A DNA stretch of 64,000 nucleotides from Opitutaceae bacterium TAV5. Its GTDB lineage: Bacteria; Verrucomicrobiota; Verrucomicrobiia; Opitutales; Opitutaceae. Where the stretch lies: NCBI GenBank assembly GCA_000242935.3, contig CP007053.1, forward strand, positions 4,325,001 to 4,389,000, read 5' to 3'. Below, in pieces: positions 52,925-60,425 of the stretch (position 1 is its first letter; every line of letters starts with the position of its first letter). The position numbers and the translations under genes are program-made. The notes beneath the pieces are model-generated. The model saw only the letters and a list, made by a program, of their open reading frames with translations, did not search any database and was not told the DNA's origin.

Positions 52925-53419
52925 TTGGCAGTTCGAAGTTGGTAATTGGTCGTCGGAAAAATGTAATTTAAAAGTAATGACACGCGTTTACTCATGCGGT
53001 TTCAGTGAGCGAAGGTATGCGTTTAATGCAGGGGGCAGCTCATCCATCAGCTTATGCAAAGACCGTTTTTGATCCCTCGTCAGCAGTCGGCGCTTGTCTG
53101 CGCGCCGCAGAAAATACCGGACTTCGTAAAGCGAGCCGCGGGCTGTTCGCACAAATCGCTGATTGTCCACCGGCGACGCCCGTCCGTATCCCTCCGCGAT
53201 ATTGGCGCCGACGCTGTCCGCTGCGCGGACCAGTTGATTGCCGACAGTGCTTCGCGCAAAGGCTTCCCATGGGATCACGACGTCCCAGACCATATCGGCC
53301 AGTTCCTCAGCCATTCCGTAAACACGGAGTTCATCCAATGCGAATTTAGCCATGGCAGGATATTTGCCTCCCCGACCCTTGCCCCGCCAACACCAATTAC
53401 CAACTACTAACTGCCAACT
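52923..53419. mobile_element. Inverted-repeat-bounded element carrying a four-helix-bundle gene
   Basis: The left end 52923-52950 and right end 53392-53419 are 28 bases each and reverse complements at 26 of 28 positions (words ACCAATTACCAACT and AACTGCCAACT). The ends belong to the same word family as the gene-junction repeats at 46163-50856 and the in-frame copies in the carboxylase gene. Between them lies a minus-strand gene for a four-helix-bundle protein. It sits between the last base of cgdB and 8 bp before the carboxylase start. No target duplication was identified with confidence. Confidence 0.7.
52988..53353 (-). CDS. Four-helix-bundle protein (S23/intervening-sequence-protein type)
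   Basis: This 121-residue protein has 'LDELRVYGMAEELADMVWDVVIPW', the N-terminal helix, then 'VGNQLVRAADSVGANIAEGYGRAS', the diagnostic motif of the S23/IVP family, and helices three and four 'QRFVRTARGSLYEVRYFLRRADKRRLL' and 'LHKLMDELPPALNAYLRSLK'. The family includes proteins coded in intervening sequences of 23S rRNA genes and is structurally related to Avd of diversity-generating retroelements. Here it is on the opposite strand within an operon, bounded by inverted repeats. Its role is not known; nucleic-acid binding through its basic faces is likely. Confidence 0.9.
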   Translation of the reverse strand: MAKFALDELRVYGMAEELADMVWDVVIPWEAFARSTVGNQLVRAADSVGANIAEGYGRASPVDNQRFVRTARGSLYEVRYFLRRADKRRLLTRDQKRSLHKLMDELPPALNAYLRSLKPHE

Positions 53420-53427
53420 GCTCCTTC

Positions 53428-56400
53428 ATGTTTACCAAGGTATTGATCGCCAACCGTGGTGCTATCGCCTGCCGCGTGATTCGCACGCTCCGCAAGATGG
53501 GCATCGCATCTGTCGCGGTGTATTCGGATGCCGATACACATTCACTCCATGTCCGGCTTGCCGACGAGGCGGTTCACATCGGGCCGGCTCCGGCGGCGCA
53601 GAGTTACCTCGATGCCGACAGGATTCTGGCCGTGGCGAAAGCATGCGGAGCGCAGGCGATTCATCCCGGTTACGGTTTCCTCTCGGAAAATCCGGGTTTC
53701 GCCGACGCCTGCGCCGCGGCCGGCATCGTTTTTATCGGGCCGACAGGCGACCAGATGCGGATGTTTGGCCTCAAGCATGCCGCCCGCGAGATCGCACAAA
53801 AACACAACGTCCCGCTCCTGCCCGGTTCCGGCCTCCTGCGGGACGAGGCCCAGGCGGCCGGCGAGGCGGCGCGCATCGGTTATCCGGTCATGCTCAAAAG
53901 CACGGCCGGCGGCGGCGGCATCGGCATGCAGCTGATCCGCAATCCCGGCGAACTTTCCGCCGCCTTTGCGGCCGTCGGGCGGCTGGCGAAAAACAACTTC
54001 AAGGAGGGTGGCATCTTCCTGGAAAAATTTGTCGAACATGCCCGCCACATCGAGGTGCAGATTTTCGGAGACAGCCACGGCCGTGTCGTCGCCGTCGGCG
54101 AACGCGACTGCTCCGTACAGCGGCGCAACCAGAAAGTGATCGAGGAGACCCCCGCGCCCGGCCTGACGCCGGAGCAGCGCGCCCGCCTGCTGGAAAGCGC
54201 GGTCCGCCTCGGCAGCGCCGCCGGTTATCGCAACGCCGGCACGGTCGAGTTCGTCTATGATGACGCCACCGGCGAATTTTACTTTCTCGAAGTCAATACA
54301 CGCCTCCAGGTCGAGCACGGTGTCACGGAACAGGTCACCGGCATCGATCTGGTCGAGTGGATGATTCGCTGCGCCGCCGGTGAACTCGATCTTTCCGGTT
54401 TCGTGCCCGCTTCGCAGGGAGCGTCGGTCCAGGTGCGCGTCTATGCCGAAGACCCCGGAAAAAACTTCCAGCCGGCAGCGGGGACGCTGACCGATGTGCA
54501 TTTTCCGCCCACGGCGCGGATCGAAACCTGGGTCGAACGCGGCAGCGAGGTCTCCGCCTTTTACGATCCGCTGCTCGCCAAGATCATCGTGACCGGGCGT
54601 GATCGCGCCGACGCGCTCGCCCGCCTGGAAGAGACGCTGGCGGTCACCCGGTTGCACGGCCTCGAAACCAATCTTTCCTGGCTGCGCCAGATCGTGGCCA
54701 GTGAGGGCTTTCGCAGGGGGGGAGTCACGACGAACTATCTGCACCGCCTTCCTTACCTCGCGACGACGGTCGACGTGCTCGAAGGCGGCACGCAGACGAC
54801 CGTACAGGCGTATCCGGGACGGATCGGTTACTGGGATGTGGGCGTGCCGCCATCCGGTCCGATGGACAGCCTTTCCTTTCGCCTTGCGAATCGCCTCGTC
54901 GGCAACCCGATGACGGCGGCCGGCCTGGAAATCACGGTGAACGGTCCCGTGCTCCGCTTCAACACGGGCGCGCTCGTCGCGCTGGCCGGCGCGCGTCTGC
55001 CGGCGACGCTGGACGGGGAACCGGTTCCGTATTACGAGGCGGTGGTGGTCGCCGCCGGCCAGACGCTCCGGATCGGCGCGGTCGAGGGTCCGGGCTTGCG
55101 CGCGTATCTCGCGATCCGGGGCGGCCTGGATGTCCCCGACTACCTGGGCAGCAAGGCCACGTTCACGCTCGGTCTTTTCGGCGGGCATGCGGGCCGGGCG
55201 TTGCGAACGGGCGATGTGTTGAGGATCGCCGGCGGGGCCGGCGAGGATGAGGGCAGTTGGAAGTTTGAAATGGGTGGCCCGCAGGCGGAGTCCGCTCCCC
55301 GGCGTCACGCTTGCGCCAAACTTCAAATTTCAAACTTCAAATTTCAAACGTCACACGTTTCGCCTGTCCACCTTCCCGCCGCGCTGCGCCCGCCGCTCAC
55401 GCGCGAGTGGGAGATCGGTGTCCTTTACGGCCCGCACGGTGCTCCCGACTTTTTCACCGAAGACGACATCGCCGTCCTGTTTTCCGCGTCTTACGAAGTC
55501 CATTACAACTCGGCCCGCACCGGCGTGCGGCTGATCGGACCCCGGCCGGAGTGGGCGCGGCGTGACGGCGGTGAGGCGGGCCTGCATCCCTCCAACATCC
55601 ACGACAACGCCTACGCGATCGGGGCCATCGATTTTACCGGGGATATGCCGATTATTCTGGGGCCTGATGGCCCGAGTTGCGGCGGTTTTGTCTGTCCGGT
55701 GACGATCGTGCAGGCCGAGCTCTGGAAAATCGGCCAGCTCAAGCCCGGCGACAAGGTGCGGTTCGTCGCGCTCACTGCCGCCGAAGCCCGGGAGCGCGTG
55801 ATGCTGCAGGATGCGGAGATCGAGGCGCTGGCGCCGCTGGCGCGGCGGGGAGTTGGAAGTTTGGAGTTGGCAGTTGGTAACGGAGGATCGGAGGCGGAGC
55901 AACTGTCGGGTGCATCTTTGTCACCAACTACCAATTACCAACTGCCAACTACCCGGCGGGAGCCGGCAATCCTTCACCGTATTCCCGAGCGCTCCGCGGC
56001 TCCGGCCGTCTGCTACCGCCGGGCCGGCGATGCGTACCTGCTGGTCGAATACGGACCGCTCGTCCTCGACATCGCGCTGCGCATGCGCGTCCACGCGTTG
56101 CAGGAATGGCTGCGGCGCAACCACGTCCAGGGGCTCGTCGATCTGACGCCGGGCATCCGCTCGCTCCAGATCCACTATGACCCGCGGCTGCTGCCGCTCG
56201 AGCGGCTGATGGAAATCCTGCTCCGCGCCGAAGGCGAGTTGCTCTCGGTCGACGACATCGAGGTGCCATCGCGCATCGTGCACCTGCCGCTCTCCTGGGA
56301 GGACGAATCCACGCTGCTGGCCATCCGCAAGTACATGCAGATCGTCCGCAAGGACGCGCCCTGGTGCCCGAGCAACATCGAATTCATCCGCCGTATCAAC

Positions 56401-57237
56401 GGACTGGATGCGGTGGACGACGTGCACCGCATCGCATTCGAGGCCAGTTATCTGGTGCTGGCGCTGGGCGACGTTTACCTTGGCGCGCCCGTGGCCACGC
56501 CGGTCGATCCGCGGCACCGGCTGGTGACGACCAAATACAACCCGGCCCGCACCTGGACGCCGGAAAATGCGGTCGGGATCGGCGGCGCCTACCTGTGCAT
56601 TTACGGGATGGAGGGCCCGGGGGGCTACCAGTTTATCGGGCGCACCTGCCAGATGTGGAACCGCTACCGGCAGACGGCCGATTTCACGGAGGGCAAGCCG
56701 TGGCTGCTGCGCTTTTTTGACCAGATCCGGTTTTATCCGGTGACGAATGCCGAACTCGCAAGATTCCGCGAAGACCTGCCGCTCGGCCGCGTAAAGCTGA
56801 AGATCGAAAAAACGACCTTTCGCCTGCGCGATTACCGGACGTTTCTCGCCGCCCATGCCGATTCGATCGCCGCGGCGAAGCGTCGCCAGCAGGAGGCGTT
56901 CGAGGCCGAGCGGAAACGCTGGGAGGAGAGCGGACAGCTCAACTTTTCGGCCGAGGCGGAAATCGCGGCCGAGGCGAGCGACGATTTTATCCCGGAGGGC
57001 TGCGTCGCGATTCCGGCGCATATTCCGGGCAATGTCTGGAAAATTCTGGTCGAGCCGGGGACAGAGGTCGCGGAGGGAACTCCGCTGGTCATTCTCGAAT
57101 CGATGAAGATGGAGGTGACAATCGCCGCCACCCGCGCCGGCGTCGTGCGCGAAATCCGCTGCGCCGAAGGCAAGCCGGTGAACGCCGGCGAGGCGCTGCT
57201 GGTGCTGGAAACGGCGGCGGCGGTTGCTACCCGCTGA
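53428..57237 (+). CDS. Biotin-dependent guanidine/urea carboxylase
   Basis: This 1269-residue enzyme has a biotin carboxylase part (1-450) starting '[26 protein letters not shown]', with an ATP-grasp region '[18 protein letters not shown]' and '[16 protein letters not shown]'. The carboxyltransferase follows: an allophanate-hydrolase-subunit-2-like region (about 455-800, '[15 protein letters not shown]') and a subunit-1-like region (about 850-1070). The biotinyl domain has ILESMKMEV with Lys-1227. Two in-frame inverted repeats code residues about 609-643 and 809-843 between domains, making it longer than usual. With two DUF1989 neighbours it is more likely guanidine carboxylase than urea carboxylase, by context. 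Confidence 0.9.
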   Translation: MFTKVLIANRGAIACRVIRTLRKMGIASVAVYSDADTHSLHVRLADEAVHIGPAPAAQSYLDADRILAVAKACGAQAIHPGYGFLSENPGFADACAAAGIVFIGPTGDQMRMFGLKHAAREIAQKHNVPLLPGSGLLRDEAQAAGEAARIGYPVMLKSTAGGGGIGMQLIRNPGELSAAFAAVGRLAKNNFKEGGIFLEKFVEHARHIEVQIFGDSHGRVVAVGERDCSVQRRNQKVIEETPAPGLTPEQRARLLESAVRLGSAAGYRNAGTVEFVYDDATGEFYFLEVNTRLQVEHGVTEQVTGIDLVEWMIRCAAGELDLSGFVPASQGASVQVRVYAEDPGKNFQPAAGTLTDVHFPPTARIETWVERGSEVSAFYDPLLAKIIVTGRDRADALARLEETLAVTRLHGLETNLSWLRQIVASEGFRRGGVTTNYLHRLPYLATTVDVLEGGTQTTVQAYPGRIGYWDVGVPPSGPMDSLSFRLANRLVGNPMTAAGLEITVNGPVLRFNTGALVALAGARLPATLDGEPVPYYEAVVVAAGQTLRIGAVEGPGLRAYLAIRGGLDVPDYLGSKATFTLGLFGGHAGRALRTGDVLRIAGGAGEDEGSWKFEMGGPQAESAPRRHACAKLQISNFKFQTSHVSPVHLPAALRPPLTREWEIGVLYGPHGAPDFFTEDDIAVLFSASYEVHYNSARTGVRLIGPRPEWARRDGGEAGLHPSNIHDNAYAIGAIDFTGDMPIILGPDGPSCGGFVCPVTIVQAELWKIGQLKPGDKVRFVALTAAEARERVMLQDAEIEALAPLARRGVGSLELAVGNGGSEAEQLSGASLSPTTNYQLPTTRREPAILHRIPERSAAPAVCYRRAGDAYLLVEYGPLVLDIALRMRVHALQEWLRRNHVQGLVDLTPGIRSLQIHYDPRLLPLERLMEILLRAEGELLSVDDIEVPSRIVHLPLSWEDESTLLAIRKYMQIVRKDAPWCPSNIEFIRRINGLDAVDDVHRIAFEASYLVLALGDVYLGAPVATPVDPRHRLVTTKYNPARTWTPENAVGIGGAYLCIYGMEGPGGYQFIGRTCQMWNRYRQTADFTEGKPWLLRFFDQIRFYPVTNAELARFREDLPLGRVKLKIEKTTFRLRDYRTFLAAHADSIAAAKRRQQEAFEAERKRWEESGQLNFSAEAEIAAEASDDFIPEGCVAIPAHIPGNVWKILVEPGTEVAEGTPLVILESMKMEVTIAATRAGVVREIRCAEGKPVNAGEALLVLETAAAVATR
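55254..55355. repeat. Inverted repeat (TTGGAAGTTTGAA family) in frame inside the carboxylase gene, copy 1
   Basis: Left: cagttggaagtttgaaatgggtgg. Right (about 55318-55355): cttcaaatttcaaacttcaaatttcaaacg. It codes residues about 609-643 (SWKFEMG... to ...FKFQTS) between subdomains. Confidence 0.88.
55853..55955. repeat. Inverted repeat (TTGGAAGTTTGGAG family) in frame inside the carboxylase gene, copy 2
   Basis: Left (55853-55882): gttggaagtttggagttggcagttgg. Right (about 55919-55950): tcaccaactaccaattaccaactgcc. It codes residues about 809-843, including 'LELAVGNGG' and 'TTNYQLPTT'. It is closely related to the ends of the element at 52923-53419. Confidence 0.88.
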
Positions 57238-57895
57238 CCGCGGCCTGGCGTTTCTCGCGCCAGGCGCGCCAGAATTCCCAGACGATGGGGACGACCGAGA
57301 GGATGATGATGGCGACGATCACGATCTTGAAGTTTTTCTCCACGAAAGGGAGCGTGCCGAAAAAGTAGCCGGCGTAGGTAAACCCGTAGATCCAGACAAA
57401 GCCGCCGATCACGTTGTAGGCGAAGAAACGGCGGTAGGTCATGCTGCCGGCGCCGGCCACGAAGGGCACGAAGGTGCGCACGATGGGCACGAAGCGGGCG
57501 AGGATGATGGCGCGGCCGCCGTACTTTTCAAAAAAGGCGTGGGCGCGTTCGAGGTGCTTCTTGCGCAGGAAGAGGGAATCGTCGCGGCGGAAGACCGCGG
57601 GGCCGATGCGGTTGCCGATCCAGTAGTTGACGGTGTCGCCGAGCACGGCGGCAAACCAGAGAAGCAGGGCCACGAGATGGACGTTGAGCTGGCTGTCGGC
57701 GGGGGCGCTGAGCGCGCCGGCGGCGAAGAGCAGCGAGTCGCCGGGAAGGAAGGGCGTCACCACGAAGCCGGTTTCGGCAAACACGATGAGAAACAGCACC
57801 CCATAGGTCCAGAGGCCGTAGTTGGCCACGATTTCCTTCAGGTGCGCGTCGATATGGAGGATGAAGTCGATGAGCTTCTTCGCGAGGTCGAACAT
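57227..57895 (-). CDS. DedA-family inner-membrane protein
   Basis: This 222-residue polytopic protein belongs to the DedA/VTT family. '[25 protein letters not shown]' carries the conserved FLPGD motif, and '[36 protein letters not shown]' the second family motif (R..P..R...P..AG...M....F). Such proteins move lipids such as undecaprenyl phosphate or phosphatidylethanolamine between leaflets. Its end overlaps the carboxylase 3' end by 11 bp in convergent orientation. Confidence 0.94.
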   Translation of the reverse strand: MFDLAKKLIDFILHIDAHLKEIVANYGLWTYGVLFLIVFAETGFVVTPFLPGDSLLFAAGALSAPADSQLNVHLVALLLWFAAVLGDTVNYWIGNRIGPAVFRRDDSLFLRKKHLERAHAFFEKYGGRAIILARFVPIVRTFVPFVAGAGSMTYRRFFAYNVIGGFVWIYGFTYAGYFFGTLPFVEKNFKIVIVAIIILSVVPIVWEFWRAWREKRQAAVSG

Positions 57896-57984
57896 TGATT
57901 GCGTGGTGTGTGATAGCCGGAGCCGGTTGCCGGACGTTGCGTTGCGCGGTAGCAGAAGCGAGCGCCGTCCGGGTGGAAAATAAA

Positions 57985-58014
57985 AAAGCAGGCAGTGGAA
58001 AAACTGCCTGCTTT
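57985..58014 (-). terminator. Rho-independent terminator after the small basic protein gene
   Basis: On the minus strand, AAAGCAGGCAGT and ACTGCCTGCTTT form a perfect 12-bp stem around a six-base loop, followed by a T-rich run (TTTATTTT). It lies 62 bp after the stop of the gene at 58076. Confidence 0.85.
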
Positions 58015-58075
58015 CGGAAAGGATGCCGATGCGTGCCGTGCGGCTTCGGAAAAAAGAGAGAAAGAGAGGGGCGGC

Positions 58076-58231
58076 TCAGACGTCGGGCTTGGTCTTGCGC
58101 AGACCCATGACGCGCTCGCCGTCCTTCCACTGGCCGCGCTTTTTGAGAAGCGCGACACGCTCGAAACGCTTCAAGACGTTACGTTTAATGACGATGCCGC
58201 GAGGGCCCTGGAGGCTGTTGTGTTGTGACAT
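58076..58231 (-). CDS. Verrucomicrobial/chlamydial-type small basic protein
   Basis: This 51-residue basic protein starts MSQHNSLQGPRGIVIKRNVL and continues KRFERVALLKKRGQW, then KDGERVMGLRKTKPDV. It matches a small highly basic family found in Verrucomicrobia and Chlamydiae and thought to be ribosome- or rRNA-associated. Over a quarter of its residues are Lys or Arg. The true start is ATG 58231; the frame is open further upstream, but that part has no similarity. It is followed by a strong terminator. This is the best taxonomic marker in the window. Confidence 0.9.
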   Translation of the reverse strand: MSQHNSLQGPRGIVIKRNVLKRFERVALLKKRGQWKDGERVMGLRKTKPDV

Positions 58232-58260
58232 GACGTTTTTGAAAAGTGGATGTGATTCCG

Positions 58261-58581
58261 TTAAAAGGGTTGGGAAGTAGAGTTGGCCACGGCCCATGAC
58301 AAGTATTTTTCTGCGACGTGGTCCGCCGCGACCACGATCCACTCGGGCGTGGTGTAGGGATGGTGTTCATGGAGCCATGCTTCCAGCCGTGTCTGCTGTC
58401 CGGGCAGAAATTTGAAACAGAGCCGGTATTCGGCGGATTTTTGTTGTTTGCCTTCCCACCGGTAATGCGAGGTGACAGGGCCCTCGACCTGCGCGCAGGC
58501 GACGAGCCCGAGCCGCACCGCCCCGGCGGCAAGGCGGTCGGCATCGGCGGCGTGTTCGACGGTGGTCCAGGCGATGAGCAT
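58261..58581 (-). CDS. cutA: CutA-family protein
   Basis: This 106-residue protein has 'LIAWTTVEHAADADRLAAGAVRLGLVACAQVEGPVTSHYRWEGK', the CutA1 N-terminal pattern (V....A..LA..LV..GLAACV....I.S.Y.W.G), and 'WLHEHHPYTTPEWIVVAADHVAEKYLSWA', where CutA has 'HPYEvPE'. CutA proteins form stable trimers; a role in divalent-metal tolerance is the traditional annotation. ATG 58581 gives the normal family length. It lies 29 bp upstream of the small basic protein gene, same strand. Confidence 0.92.
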   Translation of the reverse strand: MLIAWTTVEHAADADRLAAGAVRLGLVACAQVEGPVTSHYRWEGKQQKSAEYRLCFKFLPGQQTRLEAWLHEHHPYTTPEWIVVAADHVAEKYLSWAVANSTSQPF

Positions 58582-58654
58582 GCGGGAGAGCAAACGCAAA
58601 GGCGGGGCGGCGGGCAAGTCTGGCGCGGGGGGGTAACCGGAAGTGGTGGATGCC

Positions 58655-58738
58655 GGAGAAGTGGCACGGGCATCCTGCCCGTGTTCCGGAAAGCGGCGCT
58701 TCGGGCCGTCCACGGGCTGGAAGCCCGTGCCACTTTTA
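58655..58738. repeat. GC-rich inverted repeat sharing a 26-base unit with 5940-5965
   Basis: aagtggcacgggcatcctgcc on the left and tggaagcccgtgccactt on the right are complementary in their ends. The unit at 58712-58737 is identical to the one at 5940-5965. It lies between divergent genes. Confidence 0.75.
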
Positions 58739-58816
58739 TCGCTCCCGATGACCACCCGGGTCAACCGGCCATCGGGCGTTGCAGTTTGCCGCTGCCAGGT
58801 TATCGGAAACGGTGCG

Positions 58817-59914
58817 ATGAAGCCCGTCTTTCTTTCCTTCTGCTTCCTTGTCGCCGGCCTGGGGTCCGCCAGGGCGGCTGCTCCTGCGGCGGCGGCCACC
58901 TCCGCAGAGGCGGACTGGAAACCGGTGGAACGCTTGATCGGGCAATGGCTGGAACGGAAAACTTTCCCCTCGGCCGGTCTCCTCATCGTGAATACGAAGG
59001 GCGACACCGTTTACGAACGCTACTGGAACGGGCACACGCGCTCGACCGTCGTGACGATCGGCGCGGCATCGATGTGGCTGGAAGCGGCGGCGGCCCTGGC
59101 GCTGGTCGACGCGGGGATGCTCGATCTCGACAAACCGGTCTCGGCCGCGTTGCCCGCGCTCAAGGGGCCTTGCGGGGAAAATACGCTGCGCCAGCTGCTT
59201 TCGCATACGGGTACCCTCAACTTCATCAGCCTGTCCCAAAGCGAGGATGCGGCCGCGCCGGTGCGGTTGCCGGCCATCCTTGCGAAAAAAAGCCCCGGGC
59301 AGAAACCGGGGGAGCATTTTCATTTCGGCGCGCTCGGGATGGCGACGGCGGCCTTTGCGGTGGAGGAGGTGGCCGGCGAACCGTGGCTCGCTGCATTCGG
59401 CGAACGCCTCGCGCGCCCCCTGGGCATGAAATCGACAGTCACGGGTCTCGCGCTCTGGAACTACGACAAGATCATCGGCGGCGACAATTTCCCGCGCAGT
59501 TCGGCGGCCGACTACCTGCCGTTTTTGCGGATGCTGCTGGGCCGGGGTATGTTCGAGGGGCGGCGGGTGCTTTCGGAAAAGGCCGTGCGGGAGATGGAGG
59601 CCGACCAGGTGCGGGGCGCGGAGGTGGCGCATCCGGCGTATCCCGAGAGGGCAGGGGGGGAACGGTTTGACGGCGTTTATGGCCTGGGCGCCTGGCGGCT
59701 GGTGCTGGACGGGAAGGGCGAGGCGCTGGTGCTGGCGAGCCCGGCGGCAACGGGATTTTTCCCGTGGATCGACCGGCGGCACGGCATCGCCGGGGTATTT
59801 GTCGCCCGGAGCAACCCCGGTGCCCCCGGGAATCTCTACACGACCCTGCCGCGGATCGCGGCGCTGGTGCACGAGGCGCTGGCGACGCGGGACCGGGCGG
59901 CTGCACTCCGTTGA
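58817..59914 (+). CDS. Beta-lactamase-fold (class C/esterase) protein, catalytic residues degenerate
   Basis: This 365-residue exported protein has signal peptide MKPVFLSFCFLVAGLGSARA. The fold is recognisable: 'GLLIVNTKGDTVYERYWNG', 'LALVDAGMLDLDKPVSAALPAL', 'LRQLLSHTGTL', 'MATAAFAVEEVAGEPWLAAFGERLARPLGMKSTV'. The SxxK catalytic motif reads S85-M-W-L88, losing the Lys, and the YxN motif reads F170-G-A172, losing the Tyr and Asn. It is probably a pseudoenzyme that binds a ligand or cell-wall component without hydrolysis, unless other residues take over. ATG 58817; no cotranscribed neighbour is evident. Confidence 0.85.
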   Translation: MKPVFLSFCFLVAGLGSARAAAPAAAATSAEADWKPVERLIGQWLERKTFPSAGLLIVNTKGDTVYERYWNGHTRSTVVTIGAASMWLEAAAALALVDAGMLDLDKPVSAALPALKGPCGENTLRQLLSHTGTLNFISLSQSEDAAAPVRLPAILAKKSPGQKPGEHFHFGALGMATAAFAVEEVAGEPWLAAFGERLARPLGMKSTVTGLALWNYDKIIGGDNFPRSSAADYLPFLRMLLGRGMFEGRRVLSEKAVREMEADQVRGAEVAHPAYPERAGGERFDGVYGLGAWRLVLDGKGEALVLASPAATGFFPWIDRRHGIAGVFVARSNPGAPGNLYTTLPRIAALVHEALATRDRAAALR

Positions 59915-60006
59915 CACCACCTGGAGTTACGCCCTTTGCGCATCTTCTTCCAAATCGGCCTTGCAGCACGGAGGGCGGGGCGGCACGTTTACGGGCTTTT
60001 ACAACC

Positions 60007-60384
60007 ATGCTCTCCGAAGCGTATTTGCCCTTTGTCATCCAGGTGATCCTCGCAACCGGCCTCGCCGGTCTGGTCGTCGGTCTCAGCCATCTGATCGGCG
60101 AGCGCCGCAAGCGGAACAACGCCATCACCGACCAGCCCTACGAATGCGGCGTCAAATCCGAGGGCATGACCCACTCGCGGTTTTCGGTGAAGTTCTACGT
60201 CACCGTGATGCTGTTCATCCTGTTCGACATCGAGGTCGTGTTCCTTCTGCCGTGGGCGTTCATCTACCGCGAGTTTCTGGCCAGCAACATCCCGATCCTC
60301 GGCCCGGTGATGTTTTTCCTCGGCGTGCTGGTGCTCGGCCTGTTCTACGAGGTGAAAAAGGGCGCCCTCGAATGGGAGCGTTGA
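60007..60384 (+). CDS. nuoA: NADH-quinone oxidoreductase subunit A (NuoA)
   Basis: This 125-residue membrane subunit of complex I starts MLSEAYLPFVIQVILATGLAG, with 'QPYECGVKSEG...RFSVKFYVTVMLFILFDIEVVFLLPWA' giving the diagnostic NuoA motif (YECG...R...FY...ML.ILFDIE). Three transmembrane helices. It is not followed by nuoB or any other complex I gene, so the main nuo cluster must lie elsewhere, or this is a second copy. The ATG at 60007 is the only start with family-like N-terminus. Confidence 0.94.
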   Translation: MLSEAYLPFVIQVILATGLAGLVVGLSHLIGERRKRNNAITDQPYECGVKSEGMTHSRFSVKFYVTVMLFILFDIEVVFLLPWAFIYREFLASNIPILGPVMFFLGVLVLGLFYEVKKGALEWER

Positions 60385-60425
60385 CCGCCGCGTCAGGCTG
60401 ATCCGGGAAGGTTTTTCTCATTCCG

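Noticed and set aside
52988-53353. Diversity-generating retroelement because of the Avd-like four-helix bundle
   Set aside because: No reverse transcriptase gene, and no template/variable repeat pair was found in the window.
46163-56000. Possible CRISPR array from repeated TTGGAAGTTTGAAG and ttcaaatttc words
   Set aside because: Spacing is irregular, words vary and are arranged as inverted arms around gene junctions, with no constant-length spacers and no cas genes.
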